The notes: generated by a model not told the origin, from the letters alone. DNA of 16,576 bases from an uncultured Bacilli bacterium (GCA_934096175.1 CAKOLG010000027.1:1-16576), one strand, 5' to 3'. Shown: positions 1-8,197, counted from the first letter of the stretch. Numbers and translations are program-made.

Positions 1-606
1 ACCCTATATGCAAAATGGACCATAAATAAATACACCTTAACTTTTAATGCAAATAATGGAACAGTAAGTCCAACAAGTATCACGCAAAACTACGGCACCA
101 GTTTGACACTCCCAACCCCAACACGAAGTGGTTACAACTTCCTTGGTTGGTATACGGCCACAAGTGGCGGAACCAAAAGAACATATACTACAATGCCAGC
201 AGTGAGTGAAACACTATATGCACAGTGGGAAAAAATAACAACATTGAAGTTTAGTAATGGCACAATTATTTCATTATCAAGCGTTGAAAGTGGAAGCGTA
301 CAAACCTCTGTAACATTACCTGCTGGAGCAACGATTGTATTTGAGTGTGATCATAACCCAACCGGTGCAGGTACAGGACAAGCATACTTGCATGCATCAG
401 AAACCAAAACTTATGGCTCAGGAACTTATAGTTATACAACAACAACAGAGGAAATCGTAACGTTTCAAATAGCGGGTGGAGGTCCAGGTAGTAACAGTAG
501 TTGTACAAGTCACGGTGGCACTAATTGCCCAACTGGTTGGTACTCAGGAACTTTAACTGTAATAAGAATAACCGACGCTAGCGGTAATGAATATAAATTT
601 GAGTAA
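1..606 (+). CDS. InlB B-repeat surface protein, C-terminal part (5' end outside window)
   Basis: The frame is open from the first base, so only the last 201 residues are present; the TTG at 103 is internal. Residues 1-6 (TLYAKW) are the end of one Listeria-Bacteroides (InlB B, Flg_new) repeat. Residues 7-76 are a complete further repeat with the typical YTLTFNANNG, RSGYNFLGWY and TLYAQW elements. Such repeats are tandem beta-rich modules of secreted or wall-associated adhesins, so the protein is inferred to be exported, although its signal peptide would lie upstream. Residues 77-201 form a separate, probably beta-rich terminal domain rich in Gly, Ser and Thr, with Cys residues near FECDHN and in an SSCTSHGGTNCPTGW stretch. 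There is no LPxTG motif or hydrophobic tail, so it is not a sortase substrate by this end. The partner and ligand are unknown. The family assignment is firm; the role in adhesion is inferred. Confidence 0.85.
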   Translation, partial: TLYAKWTINKYTLTFNANNGTVSPTSITQNYGTSLTLPTPTRSGYNFLGWYTATSGGTKRTYTTMPAVSETLYAQWEKITTLKFSNGTIISLSSVESGSVQTSVTLPAGATIVFECDHNPTGAGTGQAYLHASETKTYGSGTYSYTTTTEEIVTFQIAGGGPGSNSSCTSHGGTNCPTGWYSGTLTVIRITDASGNEYKFE

Positions 607-621
607 AATTAATTAATAAAA

Positions 622-668
622 AAAACAAAGTATTAAACTTAACTAGAAGTATACTTTGTTTTTTATTT
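622..668. terminator. Bidirectional intrinsic terminator between convergent genes
   Basis: A 12-bp perfect inverted repeat (AAAACAAAGTAT at 622-633, ATACTTTGTTTT at 651-662) has a 17-nt loop. T-runs follow on the plus strand (to about 666) and A-runs precede on the left, giving a U-tract on either transcript. It lies between the ends of the surface-protein gene and the phosphoketolase gene. Confidence 0.85.
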
Positions 669-678
669 TAAAGAAAAA

Positions 679-3030
679 TTATTTTTTCCATTCCCAGTCT
701 CTTATTTCTGGCATATCTACACCGTATTCATAAATATATTCCTTATGTTCTGCCAATTTAATATTCATCAATTTAGTTAAATTTACGCCTTTATTCCCTA
801 AATTAGGAACAATTTTACAAGCTTCAATAACTAAGTGGTATCTATCAATTTCATTTTGAACACGCATGTCAAAAGGAGTAGTTATAGAACCTTCTTCCAT
901 ATATCCCTTTACAACAATATTTCTATTATATCTATCATAAATAAATTCCCTTATTAAATCTGGATAACCGTGAAAATTAATTATTACAGGAATTTTCTTA
1001 GTAAATAATGCATCAAACTCTTCATCACTTAGTCCATGAGGATGTCTTTTATCAGATTGTAACTTAAATAAGTCAACTATGTTAATAAATCTAATTTTAA
1101 GTTTAGGTAAATACTGTCTTAATATTGATACAGCCGCCAAAGCTTCTAAAGTTGGTTCAACTCCAGCACAAGCCATAACTAAATTAGGTTCAGAATCTTG
1201 ATCATTACTTGCAAAATGCCAAATTCCTATTCCTTTATCAAAATGCTTTTGTGCCTGATCCATATTTAAAAACTGCGTTCTTGGATGTTTAGAAGCAACA
1301 ATTGCATTTATTCTATTTTTCGTCCCTAAACAATGATTTACAGTACAAATTAAAGTATTTGCATCAGCAGGTAAATAAATTCTTGCAATATTGGCTTTTT
1401 TTGTTGCTAAATGATTTAAAAAACCAGGTTCTTGATGTGTGTATCCATTATGATCTTGTTGCCAAACATAGCTAGTTAATAAATAATTTAAAGAAGCAAT
1501 ATCTTCTCGCCAAGATAAATTATTTACAATTTTAAGCCACTTACTGTGTTGACTAACCATTGAATCAACAACTCTTGAAAAAGCTTCATAAGTAGAAAAT
1601 ATTCCATGTCTACCACTTAATAGATAACCTTCTAACCAACCTTCACACATATTTTCAGATAGCATTCCATCCATAATTCTACCATTTCTAGCTAGATATT
1701 CATCATTACTCTTTAAATCAGCCATCCATGGCCTATTTTCAACTTCAAAAGTATGAACTAATCTATTTGACATTGTTTCATCTGGTCCAAAAAGTCTAAA
1801 ATTATGATTATCTTTATTCAATTCAAATACATCTTTCAAATATTTTCCTAATTCAATCATATCTTGCTTCTGTGTAATTCCCGTTTCTATTTTTACAGCA
1901 TAATCTCTGACATCTGGTAAAATTAGATTCTTTAATAATTTACCACCATTTGCATATAAACTACTACCCATTCTTTTATTTCCAATTGGTGCTAATTCCT
2001 TTAATTCAGGAATTAATTTACCATCATCAGTAAACAATTCTTCTGGTTTATAGCTTCTTAACCATTTTTCTAGTATCGCTAAATGTTCACTTTTACTCAT
2101 GTCAATTGGAACTTGATGAGCTCTAAAAGTCCCTTCAATTTCTTTACCATCAACATTTTTAGGACCTGTCCAACCTTTAGGTGTTCTTAAAACAATCATT
2201 GGCCAAAAAGGTCTCTCTACTAAATCTTCCTCCCTAGCCATTTTTTGAATATTTTTAATTTTTTCAATAGCCATATCCAAAGCTTTTGCCATTTCCTTAT
2301 GCATTTTCTCAGGTTCACATCCACTAACTAAGATTGGTTCCCAACCATAACCTTCAAAAAGTTTTACTAACTCATTTTCACTAATTCTTGATAACAAAGT
2401 TGGATTACTTATTTTATAACCATTTAAGTGAAGTATTGGTAATACAGCTCCATCATATTTAGGATTTAAAAATTTGTTTGAATGCCAAGAAGTGGCTAAA
2501 CTAGCCGTTTCTGCTTCGCCATCTCCTACACAAACTGCTGCAATTAAATCTGGATTATCAAATACAGCCCCAAAACCATGAGCTAAACTATATCCTAATT
2601 CTCCACCTTCATTAATAGAACCAGGCGTCTCTGGAGCCACGTGACTTGAAATACCACCTGGAAATGAAAATTGTTTAAATAATTTTTTTAAACCTTCCAA
2701 ATCTTCTGATACTTCTGGATAAATTTCACTATAAGTTCCCTCCATATACACTTCACTAACAGTTGCATTGCCACCATGCCCAGGTCCACTAATCCACATC
2801 ATATTTAAATTATATTTATTAATAACTCTATTTAAATGAGTATAAATAAATGTTTGCCCAGGAACCGTTCCCCAGTGACCTACAATTTTTCTTTTTATAT
2901 CATCTTTTCTTAATTTTCTTTTTAATAAAGGATTATCTAACAAATATAACTGACAAGCGGATAAATAATTAGCTGCATTCCAATATTTATCTACTTTAGC
3001 TAGATATTCTTTAGTATCATATATAGTCAT
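679..3030 (-). CDS. xfp: D-xylulose 5-phosphate / D-fructose 6-phosphate phosphoketolase
   Basis: A thiamine-diphosphate enzyme that splits xylulose 5-phosphate (and often fructose 6-phosphate) with phosphate into acetyl phosphate plus glyceraldehyde 3-phosphate (or erythrose 4-phosphate). It is the key cytosolic step of heterofermentative metabolism. The 783 residues match the usual family length of about 780-800. Visible signatures are GHWGTVPGQTF and SGPGHGG near the N-terminus, the ThDP/Mg region GDGEAETASLATSW, LHLNGYKI, RAHQVP, the central ENMCEGWLEGYLLSGRHG and QQDHNGYTHQEPG segments, and the C-terminal XFP_C domain. I place the start at the ATG at 3030. AAGGAG lies 7 nt upstream of it, whereas the in-frame TTG at 3036 is only one base from that site. 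The gene is monocistronic, between its own extended -10 promoter and the terminator at 622-668. Specificity for X5P versus F6P cannot be read from the sequence. Confidence 0.97.
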   Translation of the reverse strand: MTIYDTKEYLAKVDKYWNAANYLSACQLYLLDNPLLKRKLRKDDIKRKIVGHWGTVPGQTFIYTHLNRVINKYNLNMMWISGPGHGGNATVSEVYMEGTYSEIYPEVSEDLEGLKKLFKQFSFPGGISSHVAPETPGSINEGGELGYSLAHGFGAVFDNPDLIAAVCVGDGEAETASLATSWHSNKFLNPKYDGAVLPILHLNGYKISNPTLLSRISENELVKLFEGYGWEPILVSGCEPEKMHKEMAKALDMAIEKIKNIQKMAREEDLVERPFWPMIVLRTPKGWTGPKNVDGKEIEGTFRAHQVPIDMSKSEHLAILEKWLRSYKPEELFTDDGKLIPELKELAPIGNKRMGSSLYANGGKLLKNLILPDVRDYAVKIETGITQKQDMIELGKYLKDVFELNKDNHNFRLFGPDETMSNRLVHTFEVENRPWMADLKSNDEYLARNGRIMDGMLSENMCEGWLEGYLLSGRHGIFSTYEAFSRVVDSMVSQHSKWLKIVNNLSWREDIASLNYLLTSYVWQQDHNGYTHQEPGFLNHLATKKANIARIYLPADANTLICTVNHCLGTKNRINAIVASKHPRTQFLNMDQAQKHFDKGIGIWHFASNDQDSEPNLVMACAGVEPTLEALAAVSILRQYLPKLKIRFINIVDLFKLQSDKRHPHGLSDEEFDALFTKKIPVIINFHGYPDLIREFIYDRYNRNIVVKGYMEEGSITTPFDMRVQNEIDRYHLVIEACKIVPNLGNKGVNLTKLMNIKLAEHKEYIYEYGVDMPEIRDWEWKK

Positions 3031-3054
3031 AACCAATCTCCTTCTTATTTTATA

Positions 3055-3084
3055 ATTATATCATGCAAAATATTATAAGTAAAT
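3055..3084 (-). promoter_or_regulatory. Promoter of the phosphoketolase gene (extended -10)
   Basis: On the minus strand TGATATAAT (3063-3055) is a perfect extended -10 element. A weak -35, TTTACT (3084-3079), lies 18 nt upstream. It sits 24 nt before the ATG, leaving room for the AAGGAG site. Confidence 0.7.
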
Positions 3085-3146
3085 TAACCACTTGCTAAAA
3101 TAAAATAATGTGTTTAAATATAAACAGGAAGTAATTATTTTGGTAA

Positions 3147-3161
3147 GAGGAGGTAAATATA
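3147..3161 (+). promoter_or_regulatory. Strong ribosome binding site leading to an AUA start codon
   Basis: GAGGAGG (3147-3153) is an essentially full anti-SD match. Five bases (TAAAT) follow, then ATA at 3159-3161. An in-frame TAA at 3144-3146 closes the frame just upstream, so translation cannot begin earlier. The first ATG, GTG or TTG in this frame is at 3753, well after the Walker A motif. AUA is therefore the best-placed start. Confidence 0.7.
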
Positions 3162-4859
3162 CAAAATTTTTATAAACAAACCACTAACCAGTACACAAAC
3201 ATCTCTAAAATAAAAATTATAAAACAAACTTATTTTTCTTTATACAAGCAAATATCCAGAAAAATTTTAAAATCAAAACTAGAAAAAAAATTCATACATG
3301 ATTATAAAAATATAACTAAATATATCGATATTCAAAATAACCTATACATAAACAATATTAGAAAAAAATTCAACATATTAAATAATATTAATGGCTATGC
3401 TCTAGATGAATATCAAAGTAGAGTAGTCCTTGCCAATGAAAAATCTATACTAGTTGTAGCGGGAGCTGGTTCTGGGAAAAGCTTAACTATTATTGGTAAA
3501 ATTGTTTATTTAGTTAAAATATGTCATCTAAGACCAGATGATATTTTATGTATTTCTTTTACAAACGATGCTACTATAAATTTAAAAAATAATATAGCCA
3601 AAAACTATAAATTTAATATTGATATCTATACTTTTCATAAACTAGCTTTAGAAATTTTAAAACAACAAAATATAAGATATCAAATCGCTCCAGATAACTA
3701 TTTATATAATATAATAGATAAATTTTTTAATGAAATAATTCCTCAAAATAAAATGTATCAAAAAGCCTTAAAATACATATTAAATAAAAACTACTCAACC
3801 CAAAATTTATTAAATCTTAAAAGATTAATTGCCACTTTTATAAACTTATTTAAATCAAATAATTATTCAATATCCCATTTTAATTACATTTTAAAAAAAA
3901 TGAAATATTTTATTAATATAAAAAAACACTATCATGATAAATACTTAATCTTAATTATTTTAAATATTTATCTCTTATATGAAGATGAATTACAAAAAGA
4001 AAATGCTCTTGACTTTAATGACATGATTAATAAAAGTATTACTGTATTAAAAAAATATGGTCTTAAAAAGAACTGGAAATACATAATAATAGATGAGTTT
4101 CAAGATACTTCTTTAACTAAATTAAATATGATTAAAGAATTAATTAAAATAACCAATGCCAAATTTCTTGCTGTTGGTGATGACTTTCAATCAATTTATC
4201 GCTTCACAGGTTGTGATTTAAATATTTTTTTAAATTTTCCTAATTATTTTGCTGATGCTAAAATCTTTCAAATAATTAATACTTATCGTAATCCTCAAGA
4301 ATTAATAAATGTAGCTGGCTCATTTATTATGAAAAATAAATATCAACAACAAAAACAACTTAAATCTTATAAACACCTTTCAAAACCAATTATTATTTAT
4401 TACAGCAAAAACAAAGTTGCTGCTTTAAAAGATATTTTACTTAGATTAAGTACCAATGGTTGCAAGGAAATAATGGTTCTTGGTAGAAATAATAAAGACA
4501 TTAATTATTTTATAGATCAAAACTTTTCTAAAAAAGAAGACTTTTATACTTATCAAAACATACAATTCCGCTACCTAACAATTCATCGATCAAAAGGTTT
4601 AGAAAGTGAAAATGTCATTATTATAAATTTAGAAAATAAATTACTTGGTATGCCAACAAAAATTAAAGATGAAGCTATTTTAAAATATGTAAATAACAAT
4701 AAAGACTTTTATCCTTTTGAAGAAGAACGACGACTTTTTTACGTTGCTTTAACTAGAACTAAAAATAAGGTATATTTAATTGCTCCTTATAAAAATGAGT
4801 CGATTTTTATAAAAGAATTAAAAAAATATAACCAGTATATTAAAATAATAAAAAAATAA
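3159..4859 (+). CDS. Helicase IV-like (HelD-type) UvrD/Rep family SF1 DNA helicase, apparent AUA start
   Basis: From ATA at 3159 the frame gives 566 residues with the whole SF1A motif set: Q-motif LDEYQSR (about 85), Walker A AGAGSGKS (101-108), motif Ib-like YTFHKLALEIL, Walker B IIDEFQD (D312/E313), motif III AVGDDFQSIYRFTG, motif IV TYRNPQEL, motif V IHRSKGLE and motif VI RRLFYVALTRTK (524-535). NALDFNDMI, AVGDDFQSIYRF and TIHRSKGLESENVII resemble E. coli helicase IV (HelD), a 3'-5' DNA helicase linked to recombination and repair. The roughly 90 residues before the Q-motif are short compared with HelD. A model starting at ATG 3753 would lose Walker A and be inactive. The gene stands alone, divergent from xfp. 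No convincing promoter was found in the shared 122-nt gap. Base use is extremely AT-rich. The family call is firm; the start and HelD sub-assignment are less sure. Confidence 0.88.
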   Translation: MQNFYKQTTNQYTNISKIKIIKQTYFSLYKQISRKILKSKLEKKFIHDYKNITKYIDIQNNLYINNIRKKFNILNNINGYALDEYQSRVVLANEKSILVVAGAGSGKSLTIIGKIVYLVKICHLRPDDILCISFTNDATINLKNNIAKNYKFNIDIYTFHKLALEILKQQNIRYQIAPDNYLYNIIDKFFNEIIPQNKMYQKALKYILNKNYSTQNLLNLKRLIATFINLFKSNNYSISHFNYILKKMKYFINIKKHYHDKYLILIILNIYLLYEDELQKENALDFNDMINKSITVLKKYGLKKNWKYIIIDEFQDTSLTKLNMIKELIKITNAKFLAVGDDFQSIYRFTGCDLNIFLNFPNYFADAKIFQIINTYRNPQELINVAGSFIMKNKYQQQKQLKSYKHLSKPIIIYYSKNKVAALKDILLRLSTNGCKEIMVLGRNNKDINYFIDQNFSKKEDFYTYQNIQFRYLTIHRSKGLESENVIIINLENKLLGMPTKIKDEAILKYVNNNKDFYPFEEERRLFYVALTRTKNKVYLIAPYKNESIFIKELKKYNQYIKIIKK

Positions 4860-4901
4860 ATAATATTGCTAGTTATTTCAACTAAGAAAACTAAAAAATT
4901 A

Positions 4902-4910
4902 TGATATAAT
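4902..4910 (+). promoter_or_regulatory. Extended -10 promoter of the SDR/ynbB unit
   Basis: TGATATAAT is a perfect TGn-TATAAT element 26 nt before the ATG at 4937. No good -35 is visible, as expected for an extended -10. The AGAGG ribosome binding site (4924-4928) follows. Confidence 0.65.
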
Positions 4911-4936
4911 TACTCTAATGAAAAGAGGTCCTATTA

Positions 4937-5680
4937 ATGCCAGAAAAATATGATAAAAAATGTGTTATAGTCACAGGAAGTAGTCGTGGAATTGGTGCTG
5001 CCACAGTAAAAGAATTTGCAAAAAAAGGTTACAACGTCGTGATAAACTATGTAAATAATCAGCAACAAGCAGAAAAATTAAAATATGAAATTGAACATAG
5101 CTTTAACGTTATTGCCTTAACTATAAAAGCTGATATTTCTAATGAAAAAGAAGTGGAAAAACTTCTTGAACTCACAATTGACGAGTTTGGACATATTGAT
5201 TGTCTAGTAAACAATGCTGGCATTGCTATTGACACCACCCTTGAAGACAAAACAGTAGCTAACTTTCATAAAATTTTAGATACAAATTTACTTGGCCCTT
5301 TTTTAACGTGTAAACATATTGGCAACTACATGTTTAAACAAGGTCATGGCTCAATTGTCAACATTTCTTCTACCAATGGTATTGATTCATTTTATCCTTA
5401 TAGCATGGATTACGATGCATCTAAGGCGGGCTTAATATCCTTAAATCATAATTTTGCTTTAACATTTGCTCCTAAAGTAAACGTTAATTGCATTGCTCCT
5501 GGATGGGTAAATACCCAAATGAACAAAGAGTTAGACGATGATTACAAACAAAAAGAATGTGAACATATTTTACTAGGACGCTTTGCCGAACCAGAAGAAA
5601 TTGCCAAATTTATTGTCACGGTATCAGAAACAGCATACTTAAATGATAGTATTATAAAAATAGATGGAGGAAGATGTTAA
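4937..5680 (+). CDS. Short-chain dehydrogenase/reductase (FabG-like SDR oxidoreductase)
   Basis: A classical SDR of 247 residues, a typical length, acting in the cytosol as an NAD(P)-dependent oxidoreductase on an unidentified carbonyl or alcohol. The N-terminal Rossmann motif is TGSSRGIG (13-20), followed by the structural NNAG. The catalytic set is S144/S145, Y159 and K163 in DYDASK. The family's CIAPGWVNT region and C-terminal IDGG are also present. It resembles 3-oxoacyl-ACP reductase (FabG), but no fatty-acid genes are adjacent, so substrate cannot be inferred. The start ATG has AGAGG 8 nt upstream. The stop overlaps the next gene's start by one base (TAATG), implying translational coupling with the PLP-dependent YnbB-type protein and perhaps a shared pathway. 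The S-to-Y spacing is one residue longer than in FabG. Confidence 0.92.
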   Translation: MPEKYDKKCVIVTGSSRGIGAATVKEFAKKGYNVVINYVNNQQQAEKLKYEIEHSFNVIALTIKADISNEKEVEKLLELTIDEFGHIDCLVNNAGIAIDTTLEDKTVANFHKILDTNLLGPFLTCKHIGNYMFKQGHGSIVNISSTNGIDSFYPYSMDYDASKAGLISLNHNFALTFAPKVNVNCIAPGWVNTQMNKELDDDYKQKECEHILLGRFAEPEEIAKFIVTVSETAYLNDSIIKIDGGRC

Positions 5681-6927
5681 TGTTAGAAGAATTAGGTATA
5701 TCACCAAAAACAATTAAAATTATTGAACAAGCCGAACAAGAAATCACAGACATTTTTAAGAATATTGAAAAAAATTGTCAGTTAAATACTCTAAAAGTTT
5801 TAACAGCCTTTCAAAAATATAACGTTTCTGATAACTGCTTTAATAGTTCAACTGGTTACGGCTATAATGATCTTGGCAGAGATAGCATTGAAAAAATTTT
5901 CAGTTTTTGCCTTGATGCTGAGGACGCTCTAGTCCGTAGTCAGTTTATTTCAGGAACTCACGCCCTAACAGTAGCTTTATTTGCCTATTTACGTCCAAAC
6001 GATAAATTACTATCTATTACTGGTTTACCATACGATACCCTTCATGAAGTAATTGGCATAGTCCCAAATTCAAGTAGTTTAGCGTCATTTGGTGTAATTT
6101 ATGACCAAATTGATCTCATAAATGATGATTTTGATTACGAAAAAATTAAAAACTATTTAACGCAAAATAAAGTTAAACTAATTGAAATTCAAAGAAGCAA
6201 AGGCTATTCTACGCGAAAAAGTATAACAATTGACAAAATACAAAAAGTAATAAACATAATTCGAAAAATTGACAAAGAAGTAATTATCATGGTTGACAAC
6301 TGTTATTGTGAATTTGTTGAACCAAATTCACCATTAACAGTTGGAGCAGATGTTATAGTAGGTTCTTTAATTAAAAATTTAGGAGGCGGAATTGCTCCTA
6401 ATGGTGCATACATTGCCGGTAAAAAAGAACTGATTGAACTAGCAGGGGAGAGATTGACATGCCCAGGGGAGGGTAGGGAAGTTGGACCTACATTAGGTAT
6501 TAACAAAAGCCTTCTTCAAGGTTTATTCATGGCCCCTAACGCTGTAGCAAGTGCTTTAAAAACAGCAATTTTAACAAGCAAAGTTCTAGAAAATTTAGGT
6601 TATGATGTTGAGCCGAAATATAATGACAAACGTGCAGATATAGTTCAAAATATTATTTTTAAGGATAAAGAAAAATTAATAAAATATGTTCAAGGGATCC
6701 AAATGGGGTCACCAATCGATTCAAATGCTATTCCACTTCCTTGGGATATGCCAGGTTATAAAGACCCTGTAATAATGGCTGCTGGCGCATTTACCCAAGG
6801 ATCATCCATTGAACTTAGTTGTGACGGTCCTTTAAGATATCCATACATTGCTTATCAACAAGGTGGCCTAACTTATGAATATGGTCGCTTAGGAGTCGCT
6901 AGAGCCGTGGAAGAACTAACAAAATAA
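5680..6927 (+). CDS. ynbB: YnbB/Met_gamma_lyase family PLP-dependent enzyme ("aluminium resistance" family)
   Basis: A fold-type I PLP enzyme of 415 residues, matching the YnbB family (methionine gamma-lyase related, historically named aluminium resistance protein). Cysteine or methionine catabolism is expected by family but the true substrate is not established. Visible hallmarks are the N-terminal NSSTGYGYNDLGRD, the SGTHALT phosphate-binding region, MVDNCYCEF (the PLP-contacting Asp), the probable Schiff-base lysine K232 in GSLIKNLGGG, and the C-terminal FTQGSSIELSCDGP. Two in-frame ATGs exist. I prefer 5680 because GGAGG (5666-5670) is 9 nt away, whereas the ATG at 5674 is only 3 nt away. 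The chosen start overlaps the SDR stop as TAATG, so the pair is coupled. A terminator follows at once. Confidence 0.93.
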   Translation: MLEELGISPKTIKIIEQAEQEITDIFKNIEKNCQLNTLKVLTAFQKYNVSDNCFNSSTGYGYNDLGRDSIEKIFSFCLDAEDALVRSQFISGTHALTVALFAYLRPNDKLLSITGLPYDTLHEVIGIVPNSSSLASFGVIYDQIDLINDDFDYEKIKNYLTQNKVKLIEIQRSKGYSTRKSITIDKIQKVINIIRKIDKEVIIMVDNCYCEFVEPNSPLTVGADVIVGSLIKNLGGGIAPNGAYIAGKKELIELAGERLTCPGEGREVGPTLGINKSLLQGLFMAPNAVASALKTAILTSKVLENLGYDVEPKYNDKRADIVQNIIFKDKEKLIKYVQGIQMGSPIDSNAIPLPWDMPGYKDPVIMAAGAFTQGSSIELSCDGPLRYPYIAYQQGGLTYEYGRLGVARAVEELTK

Positions 6928-6953
6928 TATACTTTAAAAATAGTATATTTTTT
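6926..6953 (+). terminator. Intrinsic terminator of the SDR/ynbB unit
   Basis: An 8-bp perfect stem, AATATACT (6926-6933) with AGTATATT (6942-6949), has an 8-nt loop and runs into TTTTT. The left arm overlaps the stop codon of the upstream gene. Confidence 0.8.
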
Positions 6954-6984
6954 CTGCGTACAAATACAAATTAAGAAAATTATA

Positions 6985-6993
6985 TGTTATAAT
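6985..6993 (+). promoter_or_regulatory. Extended -10 promoter of the MazG-like unit
   Basis: TGTTATAAT fits TGn-TATAAT exactly and lies 27 nt before the ATG at 7021. There is no clear -35. AGGAG (7011-7015) follows 5 nt before the start. Confidence 0.65.
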
Positions 6994-7020
6994 TATAAAC
7001 ATGGTAAAAGAGGAGTAAAA

Positions 7021-7335
7021 ATGATTGATTTAAAACAGAAACAAAAAGAAATATTTCAAAATAAAATAAATAAAGGATTTAACACAACAGATGTTAATAA
7101 AGAATTTTGCTATTTATACGGCGAAGTTGCCGAAGCTTTTGATGCATACCGTAATAAAAAAGATGACTTAAATGAAGAATTAGCTGATATTGCAATTTTT
7201 ACAATGGGAATAGCTGAAATGTTAAATATTAACTTAGAAGAAGCTATAAAAAATAAAGTTGAAAAAAATAATAAAAGAAAATATGTCAAAAATGAAAAAG
7301 GTGTATTAGTTAAAGATGGTGAAAAAAATGACTAA
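7021..7335 (+). CDS. MazG-like nucleotide pyrophosphohydrolase domain protein
   Basis: A 104-residue all-alpha protein with the MazG/dUTPase-superfamily metal signature. E35 and E38 (GEVAEAFDA) plus E53 and D56 (EELADIAIF) form the ExxE...ExxD Mg2+ site. Such proteins hydrolyse NTPs or dNTPs to the monophosphate and pyrophosphate in the cytosol and are often house-cleaning or phage-associated. Length fits a single-domain MazG-like protein. The lysine-rich C-terminal tail (KVEKNNKRKY...) is typical of this subgroup. The start is supported by AGGAG 5 nt upstream. It heads a unit of three closely packed genes, and the next gene starts inside its last codons. The nucleotide substrate cannot be predicted. 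Confidence 0.85.
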   Translation: MIDLKQKQKEIFQNKINKGFNTTDVNKEFCYLYGEVAEAFDAYRNKKDDLNEELADIAIFTMGIAEMLNINLEEAIKNKVEKNNKRKYVKNEKGVLVKDGEKND

Positions 7336-7600
7336 CGATGAAATTGAAGAATTGGTTGGTCTAAAAGAAACTAATAAAAATTTTCTTAAAGCTCGTCAAA
7401 ATGGTTTATTATTAACCGATAACCAAGTCAATACCCTAGAAAAATACAACATTGATCCAAGCAAGTGTGGAAGTATGACCGAATTATTATATATGATTGA
7501 TTGTGCAACTGAAGGATTTACCGAAGACGAATGTGCTGATTTACAATATTTAGCTGATAATTTAGCAGAAAGAAATTACTACGAAAATACAAGAAAGTAA
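7328..7600 (+). CDS. Small acidic protein of unknown function
   Basis: Ninety residues that I do not recognise. The protein is acidic, predicted mostly helical, with no signal peptide or membrane segment. It has two Cys within the SMTELLYMIDCATEGFTEDE and ADLQYLADNLAERNYY region and another in SKCGS. Possible starts are ATG 7316, GTG 7319 and ATG 7328. I prefer 7328 because GGTGA (7318-7322) lies 5 nt upstream and nothing resembling a ribosome binding site precedes 7316. It overlaps the end of the MazG-like gene by 8 nt and is followed 6 nt later by a membrane protein gene, so it is almost certainly translated from the same mRNA. Its role is unknown. Confidence 0.75.
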   Translation: MTNDEIEELVGLKETNKNFLKARQNGLLLTDNQVNTLEKYNIDPSKCGSMTELLYMIDCATEGFTEDECADLQYLADNLAERNYYENTRK

Positions 7601-7606
7601 AATTAT

Positions 7607-8185
7607 ATGAATAAACCAGAAAAACTAAAAAAATATCAACAAAAAAAATTTGAATATTACAAACAAATCGATGAAATAAATATTAGTGATAATGAAGCAT
7701 ACATCACAATCCAAATTAACGACATTAACGAAATTATTTCACAATTTTCTATCCCAGGTCATGAAATAATAAAAGAAGAATTTATAAATCTAATTTCTAA
7801 AAAAGCATCCTATATTCCTGTAGATTACCCCCTAGTTTTAGAAATTTACACAAAATCTTTAACATCTGAAGAAAAGATACTAATTAGAAAATTATTTAAA
7901 ATTTATTATAGCTTAGAAACAATAAATACGGAAGAAGAATTAAAAACCATAAAAAGAAAAAGTCGTTTTTTTCTTTTTGTCGGCATCATATGTGCAATAT
8001 TATTTATATTAATGGTTAAACTTAATGTTGTAACATCATTACTAGAAATCATTTCATTCATTGCATCATTTAGTATTTGGGAATTCGCTGAACTAGTTAT
8101 TTTTGAGCAAGATGACTTACGTGAAAAAATAATAAAAAATAAACATTTAGCAAAAATTAGAATTATTTACAACAAAATAAACTAA
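7607..8185 (+). CDS. Two-TM membrane protein of unknown function
   Basis: A 192-residue protein. Residues 1-119 are hydrophilic and lysine/glutamate-rich, inferred cytosolic. Two adjacent hydrophobic segments follow at about 121-139 (FFLFVGIICAILFILMVKL) and about 142-164 (within VVTSLLEIISFIASFSIWEF), then a short charged tail. This predicts a hairpin in the membrane with both ends in the cytosol. No known enzyme motif is visible. It starts 6 nt after the upstream stop, without a strong ribosome binding site, which suggests translational coupling within the MazG-like unit. No terminator is seen after it, so transcription may run into the next gene in addition to that gene's own promoter. Confidence 0.8.
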   Translation: MNKPEKLKKYQQKKFEYYKQIDEINISDNEAYITIQINDINEIISQFSIPGHEIIKEEFINLISKKASYIPVDYPLVLEIYTKSLTSEEKILIRKLFKIYYSLETINTEEELKTIKRKSRFFLFVGIICAILFILMVKLNVVTSLLEIISFIASFSIWEFAELVIFEQDDLREKIIKNKHLAKIRIIYNKIN

Positions 8186-8197
8186 ATATTGGCAAAA

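Noticed and set aside
266..508. Minus-strand frame in the InlB-repeat gene
   Set aside because: Antisense shadow of a clear surface-protein domain.
3140..3175. Helicase start explained by a frameshift from TTG 3140
   Set aside because: That frame stops at 3173-3175 and has no ribosome binding site before the TTG; the GAGGAGG would fall inside it.
3753..4859. Helicase starting at ATG 3753 (368 aa)
   Set aside because: The same frame is open back to 3147 and encodes Walker A and other SF1 motifs, with a strong ribosome binding site before ATA 3159.
4870..4884. Hairpin TAGTT/AACTA as helicase terminator
   Set aside because: Only 5 bp and no T-run after it.
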